From Palsa-892 sp035295845 (GTDB lineage: Bacteria; Pseudomonadota; Alphaproteobacteria; Rhizobiales; Xanthobacteraceae), in NCBI GenBank assembly GCA_035295845.1, contig DATGIF010000012.1, forward strand, positions 62,001 to 126,000: a stretch of 64,000 nt of DNA. Direction: 5' to 3'. Every line of letters starts with the position of its first letter. The stretch's first letter is position 1. The position numbers were made by a program, and so were the translations under genes. The notes under the pieces are model-generated. The model had not been told where the DNA came from. It saw nothing but the letters and a program-made list of their open reading frames with translations, and made no database searches. This document shows positions 44,397-52,429 of the stretch, piece by piece.

Positions 44397-45508
44397 GGAA
44401 AGAGCCTCATCTCGACGACCGAGCCCGCGGGATAGCCTTCGCTCTCGGGCGGCACCAGCACCCAGCCGTCGGCGCGCGCAAGCGTGGCGAGCGTCGAAGG
44501 GCCGGAAGATAGCGGCACGAGGCCTTCGTTCTCCCGGCGCACCGCGACGAATTCGGCGAAGCCCGCTTGCGAGGCGATCTTGCGGAGAAGCGGCGCCCGC
44601 GCCGCCGGCTCATCTTCCCGCGCGCCCGCGAGCCGCGCGATCAGCCGGCGGCCGAGGGTGAAAAATATCGCGAGTGCTGCGTCGAAGCGCCCCGGCAGAA
44701 TCAGCACGGGCTTTGCCGCGATTCCGTAGACGGCGGTTTCTCCGGGCCGCAGGGCGACCCCGTGAAATTCAACGCGGCCGACACGAGCAAGCGCGAGCAC
44801 GCTTTTGTCGCTGCGGCCGCAGCCGCTGCCGCCGATCACAAAAACCGCATCGGCGCTTTTATCCGTCAATGATTCTTCCAGCGACGAAGCGGGCTGAAGT
44901 TGCGCGCTGCCGCCGCTCGCTTCGATCAGCCTCGCGAGAGCGGGCGTCAGAAAGTCGTCGCGACGGGAGGCCTTTTTCGCGCAGACCAGGCCTATTTTTG
45001 GCGCGCGGATTTTCACGCTTTCGATCCCGGCGGCGCGGAGGAGCGCGAGATCGACGAGCCGCAAGCGCTCGCCGGAAGCGCGGAGCGGAAACCCCTTCGC
45101 AGCATCGGCGGCGGCCGGCAGGATGCCGTCGCCGGGCGCTATGCTGGCGAGCGCTTCGGCGCCGTCTCCCTTCAAGACGACGGCATCGGGCGGCAGGACC
45201 GCGTCCGTGCCGGTAGGAATATTTTCTCCTACCTCGACCCAGCGCGGCTTTTCCGCAAGCAAAACCGGGGCATAGGGGCCGGCGTCGAGGATCATATCCG
45301 CGCGTACCGCCCAGCCGTCGCGGAGCGCGATCGCCTGCGGCGGCAGCGCCGCCGGCGCCGGAACATCCGCCGCCAGCACGCGGCCGAGCGCGGCCTCGAG
45401 GGCAACGGCGCGCGCCTCAACGGGCGCGAGATCATCGACCTTCGCGCAGACCTCGGCGAGCGGCGCGAACTTCGAAATGCGCTGGGCGGCCTTCTCGGTC
45501 GGGTTCAT
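44393..45508 (-). CDS. Degenerate MoeA-like molybdopterin-binding protein
   Basis: A 371-residue MoeA homologue shorter than the usual 400-420. The order of MoeA segments can be followed, but the key motifs are altered: DGYA becomes ALRDGWAVRA, STGDE becomes VCAKKASRRDD, TGGVSxGExD becomes VIGGSGCGRSDKSV, KPGKP becomes LRPGETAVYG, and PGNP becomes LPGRFDAA. Catalytic acidic residues therefore appear lost, so it may bind but not process molybdopterin. It is the first gene of the minus-strand unit and couples to the MoeA fusion by a 4-base overlap. Role unknown; a chaperone or storage function is a guess. Confidence 0.85.
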   Translation of the reverse strand: MNPTEKAAQRISKFAPLAEVCAKVDDLAPVEARAVALEAALGRVLAADVPAPAALPPQAIALRDGWAVRADMILDAGPYAPVLLAEKPRWVEVGENIPTGTDAVLPPDAVVLKGDGAEALASIAPGDGILPAAADAAKGFPLRASGERLRLVDLALLRAAGIESVKIRAPKIGLVCAKKASRRDDFLTPALARLIEASGGSAQLQPASSLEESLTDKSADAVFVIGGSGCGRSDKSVLALARVGRVEFHGVALRPGETAVYGIAAKPVLILPGRFDAALAIFFTLGRRLIARLAGAREDEPAARAPLLRKIASQAGFAEFVAVRRENEGLVPLSSGPSTLATLARADGWVLVPPESEGYPAGSVVEMRLFP

Positions 45509-45588
45509 GAACGGTATTTAGCCGATGCCGGCCATTTCCGCCAAAGCAACCGTCTTCTTGGCTAATGGCTTTCTGCTATATCGCTGGC

Positions 45589-45813
45589 ATGGCCGCGACC
45601 CGTCTCGATTTGTCCGGGCTGAAATGCCCGTTGCCGGCGCTCAAGACCCGCAAGGCGCTGACCCGGCTCGCGGCCGGCGACGAACTCGAGATCGAATGCA
45701 CCGATCCGCTGTCGTCGATCGATATTCCGAATTTGCTGCGTGAAACCGGCGATCAATTGCTCGCAAGCACGCGGAAGGAAGACCGTTTCGTCTTCCATAT
45801 CCGCAAAAGCTGA
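45589..45813 (+). CDS. TusA family sulfur carrier-like protein
   Basis: A 74-residue protein with the TusA signature LDLSGLKCPLPALKTRKAL, containing the single active cysteine, and IDIPNLLRETGD at the second conserved site. TusA-type proteins carry persulfide sulfur for tRNA thiolation and molybdenum cofactor enzymes. The neighbouring fdhD/moe genes suggest a link with cofactor sulfuration, but it is on the opposite strand to the moe unit. An ATG at 45565 would add 8 residues; neither start has a ribosome-binding site. Confidence 0.88.
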   Translation: MAATRLDLSGLKCPLPALKTRKALTRLAAGDELEIECTDPLSSIDIPNLLRETGDQLLASTRKEDRFVFHIRKS

Positions 45814-45835
45814 CGCGACTTCCGGCGCGCGTCAG
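45810..45835. terminator. Hairpin spanning both stop codons of tusA-like and egtD
   Basis: An 8-bp inverted repeat (CTGACGCG ... CGCGTCAG) with a 10-base loop covers the TGA of the TusA-like gene and the opposing stop of egtD. There is no T run on either side, so it is a candidate bidirectional end structure at best. Confidence 0.35.
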
Positions 45836-46815
45836 ATATCGCGCTTCAGGCCGAGCAGGCGGACGGAGAAATAACCGTTCTTGTCGGTCCACAGCGCCCG
45901 TTCGATCCAGCCGCCCTGGCGGGCGACCGAGGCGAAGCCTTCGGGCGTGTATTTGTAGCTGTTTTCCGTATGGATGGTTTCGCCGCGTTCAAACTCGAGG
46001 GTCGCGCCGTTCATCGAGACCTTCTGCCGCTTCTTGCTCTTCAGGTGCATTTCGATGCGCTCGCGCGGGCGATTGTAATAGGCGCGGTGCTCGAAGGCGG
46101 AGAGATCGAAATTGGCGCCGAGTTCGCGGTTCATGCGCGCCAACAGATTGAGATTGAAGGCGGCGGTCACACCGGCCGCGTCATTATAGGCCGCGCGCAA
46201 AACGTTCGGGTCCTTGACGAGATCGACGCCGATGATCAGGAGCGCGCCGCGCCCGAGAATGCGCGCGGCATTGCGCAGAAACGCGACGGCGGCGAGCGGC
46301 TCGAAATTGCCGATGGTCGAGCCGGGGAAAAAACCTACGCGCGGCAGCGCGCGGACCTTCGCCGGCAGTTCGAATGATTTGGTGAAATCGGCGACCACCG
46401 GCAGGACGGAAAGCTTGGGGAAATCCCGCCGCAGTTCGGCGGCCTGTCCGGCGAGATAATCGCCGGAGATGTCGACCGGCACATAGGCCGCGAGCTTGGG
46501 CGCCGCTGCAAGCAGAAGGCGGATTTTCGCGGTCGAGCCGCTGCCGAATTCGACGAGGGCCGCACCCGGCGGAATGAGCTCGGCGATCTCGCCGCTCTTG
46601 CCGCGCAGCACCTGCATTTCGCTGCGCGTGGGATAATATTCGGGCAGCCGCATGATCTCTTCGAACAGGCGCGAGCCTTCGGCGTCGTAGAAATATTTCG
46701 CCGACATGAATTTCGGCCGCGACGAAAGCCCCTTGAGGGCGTCGGTGGCGAAGGCGTTCGCCTCCGCCTGCGGTTTTTTCGTAAGCGGACGTAGCTTGGC
46801 GGCCGCGCGTGGCAT
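45832..46815 (-). CDS. egtD: L-histidine N-alpha-methyltransferase EgtD
   Basis: A 327-residue SAM-dependent enzyme that trimethylates histidine to hercynine, the first step of ergothioneine synthesis. EgtD features are seen in FYDAEGSRLFEEIMRLPEYY with TRSEMQVL, the SAM loop LVEFGSGSTAKIRLLL, FFPGSTIGNFEP, and the C-terminal SYKYTPEGF. It lies 19 bases downstream of egtB on the same strand, so the two form an operon. Confidence 0.95.
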   Translation of the reverse strand: MPRAAAKLRPLTKKPQAEANAFATDALKGLSSRPKFMSAKYFYDAEGSRLFEEIMRLPEYYPTRSEMQVLRGKSGEIAELIPPGAALVEFGSGSTAKIRLLLAAAPKLAAYVPVDISGDYLAGQAAELRRDFPKLSVLPVVADFTKSFELPAKVRALPRVGFFPGSTIGNFEPLAAVAFLRNAARILGRGALLIIGVDLVKDPNVLRAAYNDAAGVTAAFNLNLLARMNRELGANFDLSAFEHRAYYNRPRERIEMHLKSKKRQKVSMNGATLEFERGETIHTENSYKYTPEGFASVARQGGWIERALWTDKNGYFSVRLLGLKRDI

Positions 46816-46834
46816 GTTGCGCTCCCGGTGAGGT

Positions 46835-48100
46835 TCAGACGTCGTATTCGGCGAGCCGCAAGCCGGTGAATTGCCAGCGCGACGGCGGATAGAAGAAATT
46901 GCGATAACTCACGCGCGAATGGCCGCGCGGCGTGGCGAGCGAAGAGCCGCGCAGCACCATCTGATTGACCATGAACTTGCCGTTATATTCGCCGAGCGCG
47001 CCCTCGACGGCGCGGTAGCCGGGATAGGGAAGATAGGCGCTCCGCGTCCACTGCCACACGATGCCGAAGGCATCGGAGATGACGCCCGCGCGCGCCGCTA
47101 CTTCCCACTCTTGCTCGGTCGGCAAATGCTTTCCGGCCCAGCGGGCGAAGGCGTCGGCTTCGTAGTAGCTCACATGACAGACGGGCGCGGCCGGATCGAC
47201 CGGCTTGAGGCCGCCGAGCGTCATCTGCCACCATTTTCCGTCGCGCTCGCGCCAGTAGCCGGGCGCGTCCCAGCCCTCGGCCTCGCGCGTGGCCCAACCA
47301 TCGGAGAGCCAGAGCGTCGGCGTCGCGTAGCCGCCGTCGGCCATGAATTCGAGCCAGGCCTTATTGGTGACGAGGCTCTGCTGGATGCGTACGGGCTGAA
47401 TCAGCGTTTGGTGCGTCGGGCGTTCATTGTCGAAGACGAAGCCCGCGCCTTCGTCGCCGATCGTGTGGATGCCATGGGGAAGCGCCGCGAAGCCGTCGGC
47501 GCTCTTCGCGCGCGGCATTTGCCAGCTTGCGTCGTAAGCAGGCGACGTCGGATTTTGCGCGAAGGCGTGCAGGATGTCGGTGAGCATCAGCTCCTGATGC
47601 TGCTGCTCATGATTGAGCCCGATCTCGACGATGGGGATGAGCTTGCGAAGCTCGGCGGCGGAAGCATTTTCGATCAGGCGCTCGACCGCGGCATCGACGT
47701 GGGCGCGAAAGCGGGCGACTTCCTCGGCGCCGGGGCGCGTGATCAGCCCGCGCTGGGGCCGCGCATGACGGGGCCCGGCGGAGACATAATAGGAATTAAA
47801 GAGATAAGCGAAGCGCTCGTCGAAAAGCTTGTAGCCCGCGACATGCGGCACCAGCAGGAACTGCTCGAAAAACCAAGTCGTGTGCGCGCGATGCCACTTG
47901 GTGGGGCTCGCATCCGGCATGGATTGGATGATCTGGTCCTCGGGAGAAAGATGCGAGGCCCGCCGATCCGTCTCGCCGCGAACCGCGCGAAAGGCATCAA
48001 GCCACGTGCGGCGCAAGGCCTCCGAGGCGGCATCGGTTTCGGATTTCGAGGGTGCGCGGGTCGCAAGACCGGCAATGGAGGAATCGGCAATCGACGACAT
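46835..48100 (-). CDS. egtB: Ergothioneine-type sulfoxide synthase EgtB
   Basis: A 421-residue non-heme iron enzyme that joins hercynine to a thiol. The N-terminal DinB-like domain holds the iron motif NHEQQHQELMLTDI, with a further His in HRAHTTWFFEQFL. The C-terminal formylglycine-generating-enzyme-like fold shows FVFDNERPTHQTLIQP, ISDAFGIVWQWTRSAY and RGGS-like RGSSLATPRGHSRVSYRNFF. The ATG at 48098-48100 has GGAG upstream. No egtA, egtC or egtE lies here. Selenoneine synthase SenA is a related possibility, but pairing with egtD favours ergothioneine. Confidence 0.93.
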   Translation of the reverse strand: MSSIADSSIAGLATRAPSKSETDAASEALRRTWLDAFRAVRGETDRRASHLSPEDQIIQSMPDASPTKWHRAHTTWFFEQFLLVPHVAGYKLFDERFAYLFNSYYVSAGPRHARPQRGLITRPGAEEVARFRAHVDAAVERLIENASAAELRKLIPIVEIGLNHEQQHQELMLTDILHAFAQNPTSPAYDASWQMPRAKSADGFAALPHGIHTIGDEGAGFVFDNERPTHQTLIQPVRIQQSLVTNKAWLEFMADGGYATPTLWLSDGWATREAEGWDAPGYWRERDGKWWQMTLGGLKPVDPAAPVCHVSYYEADAFARWAGKHLPTEQEWEVAARAGVISDAFGIVWQWTRSAYLPYPGYRAVEGALGEYNGKFMVNQMVLRGSSLATPRGHSRVSYRNFFYPPSRWQFTGLRLAEYDV

Positions 48101-48600
48101 CAATCACTCCAAAATTGCCTTTGCGAATTTCGTGGATTGTCCATGGCCGTGGAGCGAGCGCAACCTTTATCTAACGGCTCTCGATATCGTGACTGAATGT
48201 GGGAATTGCAACGCTTCAAGGTGCGTTGGTGGAAATAATGCCAGCAATAACGTCATAAATGCGAATTGGTTCAGTGCGATGAATTTATCCAAAGCCGGCA
48301 ATGACTTCCTCGGGAATCGGCAAAGTCCGCGCTTTTTCGGGTCACGCGAAACGATGCGAGAAACGCGATCGGACTGCTTGCCGCGGCCGCGGAAGATCCA
48401 TGGACTTCATGCGCATACATTACGTCGATTGCGACGCGAAACAATTATCTCGGAGGTAAGGGCGACGCTGGCCAACAAGAAGCGGTCGATCCGAAACGTC
48501 TATCCGAGCAGGCCCTGCGCTTCCTCCCATAGTCTTCGGACGACGTCTTCCGCCGGCTTCGGTCGAAAATGATCCGGAGCCGACATTCCGATTTGTCAGG
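48101..48600. other. 500-base region without a convincing gene
   Basis: Between egtB (promoter side) and the lysR stop. The part near 48101-48300 must hold the egtBD promoter and is AT-richer than the surroundings. The only frame of note is a minus-strand ATG frame at 48500-48586 (28 codons, MSAPDHFRPKPAEDVVRRLW...), directly downstream of lysR, with alphaproteobacterial-looking codons. It could be a microprotein or the debris of a lost gene. No RNA gene, terminator or mobile-element end was recognised. Confidence 0.5.
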
Positions 48601-49464
48601 TCAAAGGCACTTGAGAAAGGCTGTCAGAGCACCCCCATCGTGTCTTTGGTCTCGAAATACAAACATAGTCTGGACATTGCGTTCAGGCATCTGCACGGGA
48701 TGGATGCGGATGTCATTGATGACACCGCTTTGCCTCACGACCGCGCGTGGAAGCAAAGTTAGGCCGACATCGGCAGCAACACAGCCAAGAATGCCATCAA
48801 GAGTACCGAACTCGAGCCTGGCGGCAATCGGCCAGCCCAATTTACTTAAAACGGTCTCGAGGAGCTGGCGGTAAGAACACCCTGTTCGGAAGACCAACAC
48901 GCTCGGTCCGCTCGCCAGCGTGGCCGCGCGAAGAGCGGAAAGACTGGACCATTTCCGCGCAGTGACGATAACGAGCTCTTCTTTAAAGACTGATTGAACC
49001 CGAAGCTCTGGGTGATCAATCGGGCCAGCTACGAATGCTCCATCTAGGGAACGATCCAGCACGGCCTTAACAAGAATTTCAGTTGGCGCAGTCCTCAAAC
49101 TGAGCTGAACCTTGGGACACTTGCGATGAAATCGTGCAAGCAGGGACGGCAATCGCACCGCTGCGGTCGTCTCCATTGAGCCGATTGTCAGAGGCCCCTT
49201 GGGTTCGCCTTCATCTCGGGCCGCATTGATCGCCTCTTGCGACAATATGGTCAGTCGCTCCGCATAAGGAAGCAAACGGCGTCCCGCTGCAGTCATTGTC
49301 ATGCCGCGACTATGTCGTTCGAAAAGCGGCGCCCCAATTCTGTTTTCAAGGTTTTTTATTCTGCTGGTGACGTTCGATTGTACAGTGCCGAGTTCGCCTG
49401 CCGCGCGGGTCACACCACCGCATTTCGCGACCGTGGCGAAGGTCAACAGATCACTTAGCTCCAT
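48601..49464 (-). CDS. LysR family transcriptional regulator
   Basis: A 287-residue regulator. Winged helix-turn-helix at residues 1-60 (LLTFATVAKCGGVTRAAGEL; VQSNVTSRIKNLENRIGAPLFERHSRG), followed by a helical linker and a two-lobe effector domain (GPLTIGSMETTAAVRLPSLL; DGAFVAGPID; CVAADVGLTLLPRAVV). It is divergent from the nitronate monooxygenase gene, 115 bases away, with a LysR-type box between, so it probably controls that gene. Codon use and base composition look less GC-rich than in the flanks. Confidence 0.93.
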   Translation of the reverse strand: MELSDLLTFATVAKCGGVTRAAGELGTVQSNVTSRIKNLENRIGAPLFERHSRGMTMTAAGRRLLPYAERLTILSQEAINAARDEGEPKGPLTIGSMETTAAVRLPSLLARFHRKCPKVQLSLRTAPTEILVKAVLDRSLDGAFVAGPIDHPELRVQSVFKEELVIVTARKWSSLSALRAATLASGPSVLVFRTGCSYRQLLETVLSKLGWPIAARLEFGTLDGILGCVAADVGLTLLPRAVVRQSGVINDIRIHPVQMPERNVQTMFVFRDQRHDGGALTAFLKCL

Positions 49465-49477
49465 AACGCGCCCCCCG

Positions 49478-49496
49478 ATATCTAAAATACAGATTT
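49478..49496. promoter_or_regulatory. Candidate LysR-type operator (T-N11-A)
   Basis: ATATCTAAAATACAGATTT contains ATCT and AGAT arms separated by 7 bases, which fits the T-N11-A rule for LysR-type binding sites. It sits 14 bases from the lysR start and about 84 bases before the divergent gene, a standard position for auto-repression with activation of the neighbour. Confidence 0.45.
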
Positions 49497-49579
49497 CTAA
49501 GTTCCAAACTAATCATTTCTCGCGAACGGTAGACGCCTCTAAAGTCGTTGTCGAGATCGCCAATGTGAGAGGGGCCGCC

Positions 49580-50575
49580 ATGCCGATCAGCACGCCGCTA
49601 ATGAAACGATTGGGTATTCGATATCCGATAATTCTGGGTGCAATGGATCTCGTCGCCGATGCTCGGCTGACACGGACCGTGTCGAAAGAAGGCGGCTTTG
49701 GAATCTTAGGTGCTGGTTACGGGGACCACGCTTGGCTTGAACGGGAATTGTCCATTCTTGAGGGATTTCAGCAATCGGAAGGACTCAAGTACGGCGTGGG
49801 GTTCATCACCTGGAGTCTTGCGCAACAACCGCGTCTGCTAGATCGGGCCTTGGCGGCAAAGCCGAAACTCGTGTGGTTGTCTTTCGGAGACCCTGCACCT
49901 TTCGTCGATAAGATTAAAGCGAGCGGAGCGTTAGTGCTCTGCCAGATACAGACGGTCGCAATGGCGACGGACGCCGTGAACAAGGGGGCGGATATTGTTG
50001 TTGCTCAGGGCTCGGAAGCGGGCGGGCATGGCATATCTAGGGGCACCATCTCACTCGTACCAGCCGTCGCTGACGCGGTTGGACACAAAGCGTCTGTTGC
50101 AGCGGCGGGTGGGATAGCGGATGGGCGAGGGCTCGCGGCTGCCCTTCTGTTAGGTGCAGAATCCGTGGTCCTTGGCACACGTTTTTATGCCAGTGACGAG
50201 TCTGCCGGATTCCCCGAGGCGAAGAGGCGTATCGCGGCGGCGTCAGGCGAGGACACGGTACGCAGCATCGTTTTCGACGTATCAAAGCAGAAGGTTTGGC
50301 CTGCGCCATATACTGCCCGGTGTTTACTCAACGACCATGCCCGCAAATGGGTCGGCCGCGAGATCGAATTGCTGCGCAACGCGGACGAAGAGGCGCCGGC
50401 TTACGCAAATGCACGAGCAACTGGAAATTTTGACGTCGCGGCGATTATCGCCGGCGAAGCATCAGGTCTCATCCATCAAGTCCTTCCCGCGGGTGCCATC
50501 ATGAGACAGATGTCAGAGGAAGCCGAGCGGATCATGGAAGGAATGAGTAGAAAAATGCTGTCCAATGCTGCGTGA
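49580..50575 (+). CDS. Nitronate monooxygenase / 2-nitropropane dioxygenase-like flavoprotein
   Basis: A 331-residue FMN-dependent TIM-barrel protein. Family elements include IRYPIILGAMDLVADARLTR, the VVAQGSEAGGHG stretch that holds the catalytic-type histidine, VPAVADAVG, VAAAGGIADGRGLAAALLLG and VLGTRFYASDES. It would oxidise alkyl nitronates, though many family members have other unsolved roles. The frame extends upstream to 49301 over the lysR start, but the ATG at 49580 gives the normal N-terminus and follows GAGAGGGG. Confidence 0.9.
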   Translation: MPISTPLMKRLGIRYPIILGAMDLVADARLTRTVSKEGGFGILGAGYGDHAWLERELSILEGFQQSEGLKYGVGFITWSLAQQPRLLDRALAAKPKLVWLSFGDPAPFVDKIKASGALVLCQIQTVAMATDAVNKGADIVVAQGSEAGGHGISRGTISLVPAVADAVGHKASVAAAGGIADGRGLAAALLLGAESVVLGTRFYASDESAGFPEAKRRIAAASGEDTVRSIVFDVSKQKVWPAPYTARCLLNDHARKWVGREIELLRNADEEAPAYANARATGNFDVAAIIAGEASGLIHQVLPAGAIMRQMSEEAERIMEGMSRKMLSNAA

Positions 50576-50584
50576 CTTGCTCTA

Positions 50585-50842
50585 GTGGAGCTGTTTTATA
50601 TAGCGATCGTACTTAGGTCGTTGGTCGGCGGCGATCCGGTCATGTTTTTGTCGCAGCCGGGATATTGGCTGACGGCCGAGGCCTGCGAAAAGAATGGTGT
50701 GCCACGACTATCCACCGTTGTAGCGCACATCGTGAGAAGCGATCCGGAAACTCTATCGTTGCTCGGTGTCACTGTGGGTAAACCGAACCGCAGCTATTTC
50801 GTTTTTGCTGCTTCATGCAATAGCGCGATCCCTACGCCATGA
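50585..50842 (+). CDS. Small hypothetical protein
   Basis: An 85-residue frame starting with GTG, 9 bases after the flavoprotein stop and following GACTTGCTCTAG without a clear ribosome-binding site. The sequence (MELFYIAIVLRSLVGGDPVM...) has a weakly hydrophobic start and two cysteines. I recognise no family. Close spacing suggests cotranscription with the flavoprotein. It may not be a real gene. Confidence 0.4.
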   Translation: MELFYIAIVLRSLVGGDPVMFLSQPGYWLTAEACEKNGVPRLSTVVAHIVRSDPETLSLLGVTVGKPNRSYFVFAASCNSAIPTP

Positions 50843-50964
50843 GAGGTCAAATGGAAGCAGCAGAAACTCGTGCTGAGCACCAAATGTTGGACGATATTGG
50901 GGGCAAAGCGCGGACATGGATTTGCCTCGCCGCGATGTTGGCGCTCACCACACCGAATTTGTGA
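50839..50964 (+). CDS. Very small hypothetical frame
   Basis: A 41-residue frame whose ATG overlaps the stop of the previous frame by four bases (ATGA). It ends in a short hydrophobic segment (TWICLAAMLALTTPNL). No family recognised. The overlap is the only support. Confidence 0.22.
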   Translation: MRGQMEAAETRAEHQMLDDIGGKARTWICLAAMLALTTPNL

Positions 50965-51033
50965 GTACACGGCCTAATCCATTCGACGAAACTGCCAGGG
51001 AGTGCGGCCCCGCAGCGGTGTCCGCAGCGCCGA

Positions 51034-51450
51034 TTATTTAAATTTGGCGATAATTTCCGCAGGAATCGGCGCCGACTTGATGCGCGCCGGATCGGACGGG
51101 TCGCGCGCCGCCCATACGCGCGTCTCGAAGCCCTCGACCGCGAGCGCGCCGCCGTTCAGCAGCCGGTGTTCCACATCGAAGCTCGAACGGCGAAATTCCT
51201 TCACCGCGGTCTCGATCACGACATCGTCGCCGAATTTCGCCGGCAGAATAAAACGCGCGCGGGTATCCACCATCGGGTAGCCGATGACGCCGTAATGCTT
51301 GAGGAATTGATACTTCGTCATGCCGAGCGCGCGCTCGAACAGCGCCGTGGTGCTGGCGTCGAACATCGCGAAGAAGCGGGGATAAAAGACGATGCCGGCG
51401 GGGTCGCAATCGCCCCATTCGATGCGCACCGTGCGCGAATTGGTGAGCAT
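51034..51450 (-). CDS. Acyl-CoA thioesterase, 4-hydroxybenzoyl-CoA type hotdog fold
   Basis: A 138-residue hotdog protein. The catalytic-type aspartate lies in the signature EWGDCDPAGIVFYPRFFAMF (Asp16), shared by 4-hydroxybenzoyl-CoA and YbgC-type thioesterases. The second half (ARFILPAKFGDDVVIETAV) forms the hotdog strand set. It lies 17 bases downstream of the SDR gene on the same strand, so both probably act on the same CoA esters. Substrate unknown. Confidence 0.9.
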   Translation of the reverse strand: MLTNSRTVRIEWGDCDPAGIVFYPRFFAMFDASTTALFERALGMTKYQFLKHYGVIGYPMVDTRARFILPAKFGDDVVIETAVKEFRRSSFDVEHRLLNGGALAVEGFETRVWAARDPSDPARIKSAPIPAEIIAKFK

Positions 51451-51467
51451 TTCGCGCCAAGCCCGCG

Positions 51468-52229
51468 CTACTTCGGCGCCATGCGCAAGGCGCCGTCGAG
51501 GCGGATCACCTCGCCGTTGAGGTAGCGGTTCTCGACGATGTGGAGAACGAGCGCCGCGTATTGGGAAGGATCGCCGAGCACCTTGGGAAAGGGAACGGAA
51601 GCCGCGAGGCCCTGGCGCACTTCTTCCGGCAACCCCATCAGCATCGGGGTGAGAAAAATCCCCGGCGCTATCGCATTCACGCGGATGCCCGATTGCGCGA
51701 GCTCGCGCGCCGCCGGCAGCGTCAGCGAAACGACGCCGCCCTTCGAAGCCGAATACGCCGCCTGGCCGATCTGGCCGTCATAGGCGGCAACGGACGCGGT
51801 GGAGACGACGACCCCGCGCTCGCCGTCCTCGAGCGGCTCCAGCTGCGCGGCGTCGGCCGCCATCAGGCGGAGCATGTTGAAGGTGCCGATGAGGTTGATC
51901 CTGATCACGCGCTCGAAATCGGCGAGCGGCATCGGGCCGTCGCGGCCGACGATGCGCTTGGCGGGGCCGATGCCGGCGCAATTCACCAGAATGCGGGCGG
52001 CGCCGTTTTTCTCTTTCGCCTGCGCGACCGCTTTCGCCGCGGCATCGGCGTCGGCGACATCGCACTTCACCGCGAGCGCGCCGGTTTTCGCCGCGACCTC
52101 TTTCATCGCCGCTTCGTTGACATCGAGGAGCGCGACTTTGGCGCCCGCCTTGGCGAGCGCCGCGGCGGTCGCGGCGCCCAGGCCCGAGCCGCCGCCGGTG
52201 ACGAGCGCGGCATGACCTTTTGGATTCAT
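51468..52229 (-). CDS. SDR family 3-hydroxyacyl-CoA dehydrogenase-like protein
   Basis: A 253-residue short-chain dehydrogenase. The cofactor loop is LVTGGGSGLGAATAAAL, followed by LLDVN (Asp indicates NAD rather than NADP), NCAGIG, and the catalytic Ser-Tyr-Lys in VVVSTASVAAYDGQIGQAAYSASKGG. The overall sequence, including the AGIGPAKRIVGRDGPMPLADF insert, is closest to type II 3-hydroxyacyl-CoA dehydrogenases (HSD17B10-like). With the thioesterase downstream it suggests acyl-CoA turnover. Confidence 0.9.
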   Translation of the reverse strand: MNPKGHAALVTGGGSGLGAATAAALAKAGAKVALLDVNEAAMKEVAAKTGALAVKCDVADADAAAKAVAQAKEKNGAARILVNCAGIGPAKRIVGRDGPMPLADFERVIRINLIGTFNMLRLMAADAAQLEPLEDGERGVVVSTASVAAYDGQIGQAAYSASKGGVVSLTLPAARELAQSGIRVNAIAPGIFLTPMLMGLPEEVRQGLAASVPFPKVLGDPSQYAALVLHIVENRYLNGEVIRLDGALRMAPK

Positions 52230-52332
52230 AGGACGGTCTTTCCGTTGTTGTTGCGCCGGTCTTTATCAACCACACGGCTGAATACGCCGCAATCTGCGAT
52301 GTCTATAAAATCGCCCCGGCATCCGTTTGTTC

Positions 52333-52413
52333 GTCATGCCCGCACTTGTTGCGGGCATCCACGTTTTTGCTGCAAAGGAAGACGTGGATGGCCGGGATAA
52401 ACCCGGCCATCAC
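52333..52413. repeat. Double-hairpin intergenic palindromic repeat (REP-like)
   Basis: Two 9-bp hairpins, ATGCCCGCA-cttgt-TGCGGGCAT (52336-52358) and ATGGCCGGG-ataaa-CCCGGCCAT (52388-52410), joined by complementary CCACGT (52359-52364) and ACGTGG (52382-52387). The whole folds as a clover-like cruciform. I associate near-identical elements with scattered copies between genes of Bradyrhizobium and its relatives. It ends just before the ribosome-binding site of the cyclase-family gene. Confidence 0.8.
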
Positions 52414-52429
52414 AAGGTAGGAGAACGCC

